A model generated the notes under the pieces. The model was not told the origin of the DNA, did no database searches, and was given only the letters and a program-made list of their open reading frames with translations. Below are positions 7,766 to 15,305 of a DNA stretch of 64,000 nucleotides, one piece after another. Numbering within the stretch: the first letter of the stretch is position 1; each line of letters starts with the position of its first letter. Origin of the DNA: Myxococcales bacterium (GTDB lineage Bacteria; Myxococcota_A; Polyangia; Haliangiales; Haliangiaceae); assembly GCA_016720595.1 (NCBI GenBank), contig JADKKI010000021.1, positions 137,510 to 201,509 of the forward strand, given 5' to 3'. The translations under genes were made by a program, and so were the position numbers.

Positions 7766-9034
7766 ATGAGGCAGCGGTCTCCGCTCCTGCCGATCTTCCT
7801 GATCGTGCTGGTCGACGTCCTCGGGTTCACGATCGTGATCCCGCTCCTGGCGCTGTACGCCGAAAGGTTCGGCGCCTCGCCGCTGACCGCGACGCTGATC
7901 GTCTCCTGCTATGCGGTGAGCTCGCTGATCTCCACGCCGATCATCGGCAAGCTCTCGGACACCTACGGGCGCAAGCCGCTGCTGATGATCAGTCAGGCGG
8001 GAACGTGCATCGGCTTCATCGTGCTCGGCTTCTCGTCCGCGCTGTGGATGGTGTTCCTCGGCCGGATCCTCGATGGCATCACGGCCGGCAACCTGTCGCT
8101 CGCGCAGGCCTACATCTCGGATCACACCACGCCGGAGAACCGCGCCAAGTCGTTCGGCGTGATCGGCATCGCGTTCGGCATCGGCTTCATGTTCGGTCCG
8201 GCGCTCGGCGGCTGGCTCGGGCAGTACGGGATGCACGTGCCGTTCATCGTCGCGGCGAGCCTCTCGGCGTGCTCGATCCTCGCGACGTACACGATGCTCC
8301 CCAAGGAGCCGCCTCCCGAGCCCACCGCGGTGACAGGCCCGGCGGGCCCCGGCGGTAAGCGGCCGAGTGCGTTCGACGTGGCGACCTACGCGCAGTACCT
8401 GAAGCGCCCCGAGCTCCGCGGCCTGTACCTCCAGTTCTTCCTGTACACGTTCTCGTTCTCGATCTTCATCAGCGGGTTCGCGCTGTATGCGGAGCGCCGG
8501 TTCGTGCTCGACGGCCTGCCGTGGACCGCGCGCGAGGTCGGCTTCCTGTTCGCGTTCTCGGGGTTCCTCGGGATCTTGTGGCAAGGCGGGCTGATCGGCC
8601 GCCTCGTGAAGATGTACGGCGAGTACAAGCTCTGCATCATCGGGTTCGTCACGCTGGTCGCCGGGTACGCCTTGATCAGCCAGATCCCCGGCGATGCGAT
8701 CGCTCCCCTGCTGGTGGTCACCGCGGTGACCTCGTTCGGCAACGGCGTGCTGCGCCCGGCGATCACGAGCAGGATCACCCAGGCCGTGGGGCGCCACGAG
8801 CAGGGCGTGGCGATCGGCATCTCGGGCTCGCTGAGCTCGCTCGCGATGATGCTCGCGCCTCCCACGGGCGGGTTCCTCCTCGACCAGCACTGGCTCATGG
8901 CGTGGCCCCTGGTGGCCGCCGCCGTGGCAGGCCTCGCGCTGTTCGCCACGCTGGGCTCCGGAGCGTCCGCAGGCGTGCCCCCCGCGACAACCACGGGCAC
9001 CTTGCCGAAGGCCGAGCTACATTCCGAGCCATGA
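7766..9034 (+). CDS. MFS transporter, TetA-like (DHA1 type)
   Basis: A 422-residue inner-membrane protein with about 12 hydrophobic helices. The MFS signature between helices 2 and 3 is clear (GKLSDTYGRKPLL). The start LLPIFLIVLVDVLGFTIVIPLLALYAERFGAS, the ARILDGITAGNLSLAQAYISD-like stretch and the GIGFMFGPALGGWLGQYG segment resemble TetA/TCR proton-coupled drug exporters. The substrate is unknown; resistance should not be assumed. I used the ATG at 7766, since the in-frame TTG ten codons earlier adds a non-membrane extension. Its stop overlaps the next start (ATGA), suggesting cotranscription. Confidence 0.88.
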   Translation: MRQRSPLLPIFLIVLVDVLGFTIVIPLLALYAERFGASPLTATLIVSCYAVSSLISTPIIGKLSDTYGRKPLLMISQAGTCIGFIVLGFSSALWMVFLGRILDGITAGNLSLAQAYISDHTTPENRAKSFGVIGIAFGIGFMFGPALGGWLGQYGMHVPFIVAASLSACSILATYTMLPKEPPPEPTAVTGPAGPGGKRPSAFDVATYAQYLKRPELRGLYLQFFLYTFSFSIFISGFALYAERRFVLDGLPWTAREVGFLFAFSGFLGILWQGGLIGRLVKMYGEYKLCIIGFVTLVAGYALISQIPGDAIAPLLVVTAVTSFGNGVLRPAITSRITQAVGRHEQGVAIGISGSLSSLAMMLAPPTGGFLLDQHWLMAWPLVAAAVAGLALFATLGSGASAGVPPATTTGTLPKAELHSEP

Positions 9035-9540
9035 AGGCCAAGGGTTGGTTCGTCTCGGCGCTGATCGCCGGCGGTGCGTTGTTCTCGGTGAAGACGATGG
9101 GTGGCTGCCTCAACAAGGCCGCACCGGATCAGGAGCTCGCCGGGAGGCTCGATGACCTGTGCGAGATCGCCCGCGATGGCGCGGCGAAGCCCGAGGCCGG
9201 CGTCCGCGCGCTCGGCCGCTACATGGTCAAGCACACGGGCGATCTGCTCGGCAGCTTCGGAGACACCATCGCGCTGATCGAGCGCGTGCCCGACGACGAG
9301 GCGCATGACGAGCGTGCCCGGCTCGCCCGCGAGCGGATCCAGAAGCCGCTGGTCGCCTGCGAGGCGGACTGGCAGCGGTTCGGCGAGGCGATCGAGGCCG
9401 ACCCGAAGGCCAGCGCTCTCGTGGACAAGGCGATGATCCGCCTCAATCGCACGATCGAGATCCTCGTCGGCAACCAGCGCCTGACGTTGCGCGGCCTACC
9501 GCAGGAGCTCGAGCGCCTGCTCGACGCGGCCGCTCGCTAG
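9031..9540 (+). CDS. Hypothetical secreted or membrane-anchored helical protein
   Basis: 169 residues, translationally coupled to the transporter gene. The N-terminus MKAKGWFVSALIAGGALFSV is a signal peptide or anchor. The rest is mostly charged and helical (EIARDGAAKPEAGVRALGRYM, then RARLARERIQKPLVACEADW) with Cys at about 28, 41 and 110. No family recognised. Its stop overlaps the stop of the convergent gene within the palindrome CTAG (9537-9540). Confidence 0.7.
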   Translation: MKAKGWFVSALIAGGALFSVKTMGGCLNKAAPDQELAGRLDDLCEIARDGAAKPEAGVRALGRYMVKHTGDLLGSFGDTIALIERVPDDEAHDERARLARERIQKPLVACEADWQRFGEAIEADPKASALVDKAMIRLNRTIEILVGNQRLTLRGLPQELERLLDAAAR

Positions 9541-10439
9541 GGCTTGATCTCGAACTTCCACTTCGCGCCCTCGGCGCCGAGGCCGGCCGCGTTGTTCGGA
9601 TCCTCGTAGCCGAAGTTGAGCTCGCCCCGTGCCTCGTACTGGCCCTTGGGCGCCGTGCAGGTGACGGTGGCGGTGAGGATGTTGTTCTCGATCTTCAGCT
9701 GATCACCCTTGAGCTCCTTGGCGTCGCACTTGAAGTCGGGCGGCGCCGTGACCTTGAACGACATCGGCGTCTTCTTCGAGTAGGTCAGCCAGGACGCGAG
9801 CTTCACGGACATCGACAGCGAGAACTTGTCCTGCGGCTTGATGTCCTTGGGGGCGTCGCTGTTGGTGAGGACGTACTCCTTGATCGCCGCGATCAACTCG
9901 CCGACCTTCTTGTCGCGTGCATCGAGATCCGCGGGCGCTGCGGTGGTGGAGACCAGCACGACCTTGCCGTCGAGATCGACGACGATCGAGGTCGGTCCCG
10001 TGATCTTCATCTGCTTCATCAGCGGGGTCACGCCGCGGCCGAACGCGACCGAGCCCTGGCCCACGCCCTCGCTCTCGCGGATCGGATCGAGCTTCTTCGC
10101 CTGCGCCTTGTTCCCATCGATATGCGCGACGATGTACGCGTGCCCGTTCTCCTTCAGCGTGACGATGCGCGCGAGGTCATCGACGCAGGTCTTGACCTTG
10201 GCCGGGCAGAACCAGTGGATGACGACCTTGCCCGCGGCGTCCTTCGCGGACGGAACGTCGTAGAGCCAGTCACGCTTGCCCCAGGTGGGCGCGCCCATCA
10301 CGGTGAGCGTGTCACCCACCACGGGCAACGTCGCCGGTGGCAGCGGAGCGGGCTTCTTCGCGGGCTGCGCGGTGGCCGTCGCGACCAGCGCCCCGAGGAG
10401 GACGGTGGAGAGGACCGCGGAGTGGAAGGCTTGCGTCAT
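9537..10439 (-). CDS. Periplasmic thioredoxin-fold (TlpA/redoxin-like) protein with degenerate active site
   Basis: 300 residues with a signal peptide ending in TATAQP at about residue 26. Residues about 40-185 have the order of a redoxin fold: GAPTWGKRDWLYDVPSAKDA, VVIHWFCPAKVKTC, a TPLMKQMKITGPTSIVVDLDGKVV strand-turn with the likely cis-Pro region. The usual CxxC is replaced by widely spaced cysteines (CPAKVKTC). A second domain (about 205-300) with conserved Cys near 250 and 270 looks beta-rich. Classical thiol-disulfide exchange is therefore uncertain. The ATG at 10439 was chosen because it places the signal peptide at the N-terminus; an upstream start at 10502 would bury it. Confidence 0.65.
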   Translation of the reverse strand: MTQAFHSAVLSTVLLGALVATATAQPAKKPAPLPPATLPVVGDTLTVMGAPTWGKRDWLYDVPSAKDAAGKVVIHWFCPAKVKTCVDDLARIVTLKENGHAYIVAHIDGNKAQAKKLDPIRESEGVGQGSVAFGRGVTPLMKQMKITGPTSIVVDLDGKVVLVSTTAAPADLDARDKKVGELIAAIKEYVLTNSDAPKDIKPQDKFSLSMSVKLASWLTYSKKTPMSFKVTAPPDFKCDAKELKGDQLKIENNILTATVTCTAPKGQYEARGELNFGYEDPNNAAGLGAEGAKWKFEIKP

Positions 10440-10529
10440 GGGGGAAAGATAGCGCGAGGGAAACCGGGCGGTTCGGAGCGGGCGCCAAATGTTGTCAGGC
10501 AACCGGGTCTCGTGCGTTCCTGTGGGACG

Positions 10530-12158
10530 GTGCGATCCGCCCTCCTATTCACCGTCCTCCTGGGCTGCTCGGGCGGTGCCCCCGCGCCCGCCCCCCACAC
10601 CCCGGCACCGGTGGTGACGGTTCCGGCGGCGCCGCGCGATGCGGCGATCGACGCTGCCCCCCCGCCGGCCCTCCGCGGTGAGGCCTGCGGGAGCGGACGA
10701 ACATGCGCCGCCGAGCTCGCGTGCGCGGATGCACCGGGTGGCTATTGCACCTCGTCGTGCGGCACGGCCGGCGCGCCGTGCGCCGACGGTGTCTGTGTCG
10801 CCACCGCACGGTCGGGCCCGCAGTGCCTCCGGGGCTGCACCACCGACGCAGAGTGTCGCAGCGCGGAGGGGTACCTCTGCGATCCGCAGTGGCACGCATG
10901 CGCGATCCCGAACACCGCCGTGATCGTGCCGCGCCAGTGTCCTGCGCCGCGCGGCATCGTCCGAGATCCCGCGTTCGGACCGAGCGTGGCGCTGTCGAGC
11001 GCGGCGAGCCCGGGGCTGTATCAGCTCGAGCCGAGTGCCGTGCTCACCGATGCCGGCGAGCTGCTCGCTCTGTTCGGCGCGCGGCGTGGCGTGGCGGATC
11101 CCGGGCAGCTCGGCTCGGCCCTGGTCACCGCACGCGGCGTGATCGCGACCGGGTTCCCGGCCGCGCAAGGCGATCGCGCGGAGGTGCGCCTGGGCCGCGA
11201 TGCGAAGGGCATCCTCTATGCGGTGTGGCTCGAGACCGAGGGCCGACATCGCCAGATCTCGCTCGCGCGCTCGCGGGATGGCGGCAAGACCTGGACGTCG
11301 CCCGATCGCGTCGACGCCGCGGACTGCACCGATCAGGACCCTGCATGCCTCGATCGCCCGATGCTCGCGATCGGCGGGGACCTCGTCCACGTGCTGTACG
11401 CGGCGGGTGGCGGGATCCGTGTCGCCACTTCACATGACGAGGGCAACTCGTTCCGCACGGCGCTGACCGCACTCAGCGGGCACCACGGCAACGCCACGGT
11501 CGGAGCCGATGGCCGGCTGCACGTGGTGGCTCTCGACCCGGGCACCAGCCTCCCCGGCTTCGGCTCGGCGGATCACCGGATCGTCTATGCCGCATCCGCG
11601 CCCGGGGGTGCTGCGTTCGGCAAGGCGCAGAAGCTGAGCGGACGCGACGAGATGCTGCCGTTCTACGCCTCCAACCCCAGCGTCGCCGTCGATCGCAAGC
11701 GCGGGTACGTCTACGCGGCCTACGTCCGCGGTGGACGCGATGCGATCTGGGACCTCGTGATCCTCGCGACCAAGGATCAGGGCAAGACCTGGAAGCGCAC
11801 CCGGATCGGCGATGACCCGCCGAGCTGCGCGATCCACATGGTGCCGAACCTCGCCCTCGATCCCACGACGGGGACCTTGCACGTGGCCTGGTACGACAAC
11901 CGCGGGACGGGACGGTTCGCACATGCCACGTGCAAGCCCGGCGCGGTGAGCTGCACCCAGCAGGGCACGATCAATGGCGCTCCGTTCGCGGCGCTATCGA
12001 TGGAGCGCGAGGCGCCGCGCTGGCTCGGAGAATCTGCGGCGCTGGTCGTGGATGACAAGCGCCGCGTGCTCCACGCCGTCTGGGCAGAGCCGGTGGACGA
12101 GCAAGGCACGGTGGTCGCGCGGATCTTCCACGCCGCGGCGACCCTCCCGAAGAAGTGA
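10530..12158 (+). CDS. Cys-rich lipoprotein with sialidase-like BNR/Asp-box repeats
   Basis: About 542 residues. The GTG at 10530 gives a very short lipoprotein signal, MRSALLFTVLLGC; a GTG at 10512 adding six residues is possible. Residues about 45-130 are Cys-rich with EGF-like spacing (GSGRTCAAELACADAPGGYC and similar). Residues 150-540 show Asp-box motifs SRDGGKTW, SHDEGNSF and TKDQGKTW, the hallmark of six-bladed sialidase-type propellers. Catalytic Arg/Tyr residues cannot be assigned, so a binding or structural propeller on the outer membrane is as likely as glycosidase activity. Divergent from the redoxin-like gene, 90 bp away. Confidence 0.75.
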   Translation: MRSALLFTVLLGCSGGAPAPAPHTPAPVVTVPAAPRDAAIDAAPPPALRGEACGSGRTCAAELACADAPGGYCTSSCGTAGAPCADGVCVATARSGPQCLRGCTTDAECRSAEGYLCDPQWHACAIPNTAVIVPRQCPAPRGIVRDPAFGPSVALSSAASPGLYQLEPSAVLTDAGELLALFGARRGVADPGQLGSALVTARGVIATGFPAAQGDRAEVRLGRDAKGILYAVWLETEGRHRQISLARSRDGGKTWTSPDRVDAADCTDQDPACLDRPMLAIGGDLVHVLYAAGGGIRVATSHDEGNSFRTALTALSGHHGNATVGADGRLHVVALDPGTSLPGFGSADHRIVYAASAPGGAAFGKAQKLSGRDEMLPFYASNPSVAVDRKRGYVYAAYVRGGRDAIWDLVILATKDQGKTWKRTRIGDDPPSCAIHMVPNLALDPTTGTLHVAWYDNRGTGRFAHATCKPGAVSCTQQGTINGAPFAALSMEREAPRWLGESAALVVDDKRRVLHAVWAEPVDEQGTVVARIFHAAATLPKK

Positions 12159-12159
12159 C

Positions 12160-14115
12160 TCAGCCCTTCGCGGCGAAGTAGATCGCCACCACCACGGCGA
12201 CCAGCGCCTCGCCCGCGATGAAGCCCGACCCGAGCGGGACCATGAAGATGTCCGCGCTCTTCTTGTCCTTCTTCTCCCAGAACCAGCCCACGAGACCACC
12301 GATGAACATGGTGGCCACGACCGAGAACGGGACGAGGATGCCGATGCCGATGCCGGTGGGCGACGGCACCCACTTCTTGTACTTCTTGTTGGTCTCGAGA
12401 ACCGTGAACACCACGCCGAGCACCGAGAAGATCACGAGGGCGTAGAGCGCCGAGACCGGCAGCGCGCTGACGCCATCCTCGAGGATCTGCGCGAACCCGG
12501 ACCACTTGTTCGAGATCGGTGAGGTCAGCTTCGCATCGTCGCCGGTGATCCCCCAGGCGGCGACGAGCTTGGGGTAGATCCATGACACGCACCCGGCGCC
12601 GATCGGCACCGCGATCAGCTGCATGATCGTCAGGTTGCGCGGCTTGGTGCCGATCACCTCGCCGCACTTGTAGTCCTGCATGATCGCCTCGGACGAGGTG
12701 GCGATCGTGCCGGTGGTACCACTGGCGACCATGTTCGCGACGACGTTGCCCGGCGCGACGGCCGCGAACAGGCCCTGCATCATGTTCGAGAGCGCGCTGA
12801 TCGGCCCCCAGTTGGTCTCGCCGAGCACGCGGAGCCCGACGAGCATCAGCGGCAGCGACAGCACCATCGCGGCCACGGTCATCCACACCGGCATGTGCAG
12901 GAACTCGTACTGGACGATCACGAGCGCGGTCGCCGAGATCCCGATGCCCGTCAGGACGAACGACAGCGGGAACTCGCTGGAGCCGATCTTCGCGCCGCGG
13001 AGGCTCTTGAATGTGGAGATCAGGAGGCGCCAGCGCAGCCCGAGCGCGGTGAGCCCGCCTGCGACCAGCATGCCCGTCGCCGGCCACATCACCCAGAACA
13101 GCACCTCGGTGCGCTTCGGCGTGGCCGTGAACACGGCCTTGTGATCGACCGTGCGACCGAGCTCGACGCCGTACTTGACGAGGAGGTACGGGGCGACCAC
13201 CCATGCGAGGACGCCGCCGAGCATCATGCTGACGTTGATCCGGAGGCCGACGAGCATGCCCGAGCCGATGCTGAGCAGGCTGTACTGCGCGCCGACCGCG
13301 AGGTTCGCCAGGATGATGCCGGTGGCGACGGTCTCACCGTTCACGATCTTCGAACCCTCGAGGAGGATCGTCTTCGGGCTCCAGCCCTCGGGGATGGTGT
13401 GGAACAGCTGGGCGTCCTCGCGGAACAACATCACCAGGCCCGAGAGCACCACGCCGATCATCACCGCCTTGAACGCCATCAGAGCGTTGCGCTTGACCTC
13501 GGCGGTCGCATCACGCGGCGGATCCATCACGGTGATGGTCTCGGCGGTCGACAGCCCGTCCACGTACGGGAGCTTCTCGTCGACCACGAAGTGACGCCGC
13601 AGCGGCACCGCGAGCAGGACGCCGAGGGTGCATGCACAGGTCAGCCACAGGAACGACGTGAACGGCGTCAGCTCCATCGAGAACTTGCCGCCGGTGTTGT
13701 AGCGAAGGATGTCGAACGCACCGAGCAGCACGCACATGAAGGCGGTCTGGGCGGCGCTGGTGCCCGCGGCCTCGGCGAGGTTGTTCTGCCAGCGATCGTA
13801 GTGGCGCTGGCGGAACACGATGTCGAGGAGCCTCAGGAACAGGAACCCGAAGAACGCGGCGACCACCGAGACGTTGGGACCAAAGCCGAGCTTCAGCACC
13901 ATGTACGGGTACGAGAGCCCCATCATCAGGGCGACGAGGACACCCGCGAGGATCACCTGCCAGGTGATGTCGCCCTTGGTCGGCGGGGGCTCGAGCGGCA
14001 AGATCGCTCCCGGGGGGGGCGGTCCATCACCCCCGATTGCCTCGAGCCCGTCCTTGAGGAGCTTGGCATCCGGGACCTCGACATCCTGGTCTTCGTGACT
14101 CACGGCCGGAGACAT
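12160..14115 (-). CDS. OPT-family oligopeptide transporter
   Basis: A 651-residue inner-membrane protein with about 16 hydrophobic segments starting near residue 50 (ITWQVILAGVLVALMMGLSY). LKLGFGPNVSVVAAFFGFLFLR, GTSAAQTAFMCVLLG, VGLRINVSMMLGGVLAWVVAP and the paired late segments identify the OPT superfamily, which takes up small peptides or metal-chelate conjugates by proton symport. The Pro-rich cytoplasmic N-terminus (about 1-48) includes a G8 tract in the DNA (coding C8) whose frame is intact. It stands alone; no peptidase or regulator is adjacent. Confidence 0.9.
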   Translation of the reverse strand: MSPAVSHEDQDVEVPDAKLLKDGLEAIGGDGPPPPGAILPLEPPPTKGDITWQVILAGVLVALMMGLSYPYMVLKLGFGPNVSVVAAFFGFLFLRLLDIVFRQRHYDRWQNNLAEAAGTSAAQTAFMCVLLGAFDILRYNTGGKFSMELTPFTSFLWLTCACTLGVLLAVPLRRHFVVDEKLPYVDGLSTAETITVMDPPRDATAEVKRNALMAFKAVMIGVVLSGLVMLFREDAQLFHTIPEGWSPKTILLEGSKIVNGETVATGIILANLAVGAQYSLLSIGSGMLVGLRINVSMMLGGVLAWVVAPYLLVKYGVELGRTVDHKAVFTATPKRTEVLFWVMWPATGMLVAGGLTALGLRWRLLISTFKSLRGAKIGSSEFPLSFVLTGIGISATALVIVQYEFLHMPVWMTVAAMVLSLPLMLVGLRVLGETNWGPISALSNMMQGLFAAVAPGNVVANMVASGTTGTIATSSEAIMQDYKCGEVIGTKPRNLTIMQLIAVPIGAGCVSWIYPKLVAAWGITGDDAKLTSPISNKWSGFAQILEDGVSALPVSALYALVIFSVLGVVFTVLETNKKYKKWVPSPTGIGIGILVPFSVVATMFIGGLVGWFWEKKDKKSADIFMVPLGSGFIAGEALVAVVVAIYFAAKG

Positions 14116-14147
14116 AACACGCCGGTTCGCGTGTTACCGTCGAAGTC

Positions 14148-15293
14148 ATGTCCGTCCAACTGCAGCTGGGCGCTGCGACCGTGAAGCTCGAGGGTGTGTC
14201 GGCACGTGTGTTCGCGGGGCGAGACCCAGCGGCGTGTCAGCTCGCCCATATGGATCAGACCCTGTCGCGCCGCCATGCCGAGATCTGGGTCGAGAACGGC
14301 AAGGCGTTCCTCCGGGACCTCGGGTCCGCCAACGGCACCTGGGTCAACGGCCAGCACCTGGGCCAGGAGGCCGTCCCGCTCCAGCCGGGGCAGCAGATCT
14401 ACCTCGGCCACGTTCCCCTGAGCGTGATGTGGCCCGTCGACGGCTCGAAGACCGCGATGGCCACCGAGATGCCCGCGGACCTCAAGGCCCTGATCGCCGC
14501 CCGCCAGCAGCAACAGGCCGTGGCCGCCGCCGCGCCGCTCGCCGTGACCTCCCCGGCCAGCAGCTCCACCCCGCTGCCCTCCGACTTCGCCTACCGCAAG
14601 CAGGGCGCCAACTCGAACGGCGTGATGCTGCTCGCCCTCCGGCAGGACACGTTCTTCAACGGCACGATGATCGAGGGCTACGTCGAGTTCACCTCGACGG
14701 ACAACCAGACCGTCGCCTCGATCACCGTCGAGCTCGTGGAGCTCAAGCGCGGCGGCGTGGCAACCGGCCACACCTGGGACAGGTTCCTCGTCCGCCAGGG
14801 CCCGTGGCGCGCGGCCAACGGCGACGTGCTGCCACTCCCGTTCCAGCTCCGGGTCCCGCCCGGCACGTCGATGACCGGCCCGGATATCTACTGGGAGATC
14901 CGCGGCATGGTCGACATCAACTGGGCGAGCGACATCGACGCGAAGATCGGCATCCACATGCGCAACCAGGACATGGAGCGCATCCGCGACGCCCTCGGCG
15001 CTCTCGACTACCGCCTCGGGGACATCAGGAGCGTCGCCCTCGGCCAGCGGTTCGAGGCGAACTTCGCCCCGCCCGCGAACCTCGCGAAGCAGTGGGGCGT
15101 CAACGAGATCGAGCTCGGCATCGAGTACCTCGGGGCGAACCTCAAGGTCCAGATGAAGCTCGACCGCAAGGGCCTGCACCACGACCCGCAGCTCGACCAG
15201 GTGTTCGAGCTGGGCCGGCTGCGGGCCGCGTCTCAGCCGGAGATCAACGCCACGTTCAAGGCGATGATCGATCAGCTGATGCCCAAGAAGTAG
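14148..15293 (+). CDS. FHA domain protein fused to an arrestin/Spo0M-like domain
   Basis: 381 residues. Residues 15-95 are an FHA (phosphothreonine-binding) domain with LSRRHAEI at 39-46 and DLGSANGTWVNG at 57-68, covering the conserved RH and N positions. After an Ala/Gln linker (about 110-140), residues 145-375 resemble the arrestin-like fold of Spo0M/SpoOM proteins: FFNGTMIEGYVEFTS, ITVELVELKRG, LPFQLRVPPGTSM and DIYWEIRGMVDINWASDID. No signal peptide or membrane segment is seen, so it is probably cytosolic. FHA domains usually read phosphorylation by Hanks kinases, and one is encoded at 36752 in this window, but a link is inference. Confidence 0.8.
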   Translation: MSVQLQLGAATVKLEGVSARVFAGRDPAACQLAHMDQTLSRRHAEIWVENGKAFLRDLGSANGTWVNGQHLGQEAVPLQPGQQIYLGHVPLSVMWPVDGSKTAMATEMPADLKALIAARQQQQAVAAAAPLAVTSPASSSTPLPSDFAYRKQGANSNGVMLLALRQDTFFNGTMIEGYVEFTSTDNQTVASITVELVELKRGGVATGHTWDRFLVRQGPWRAANGDVLPLPFQLRVPPGTSMTGPDIYWEIRGMVDINWASDIDAKIGIHMRNQDMERIRDALGALDYRLGDIRSVALGQRFEANFAPPANLAKQWGVNEIELGIEYLGANLKVQMKLDRKGLHHDPQLDQVFELGRLRAASQPEINATFKAMIDQLMPKK

Positions 15294-15305
15294 CGGCTAC
15301 TTCTT
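15285..15305. terminator. Perfect stop-to-stop hairpin between convergent genes
   Basis: AAGAAGTAG (15285-15293), loop CGG, CTACTTCTT (15297-15305): a 9-bp perfect stem with a 3-nt loop. Each arm contains the last two Lys codons and the stop codon of one of the two convergent genes. There is no U-tract beyond the arms' own TTCTT, so bidirectional termination is inferred rather than shown. Confidence 0.45.

Noticed and set aside
14100..15182. Long open frame antisense to the FHA gene, and many similar long antisense frames across the window
   Set aside because: High GC removes stop codons on both strands. These frames have no family motifs and follow the codon-position shadow of a recognised gene.
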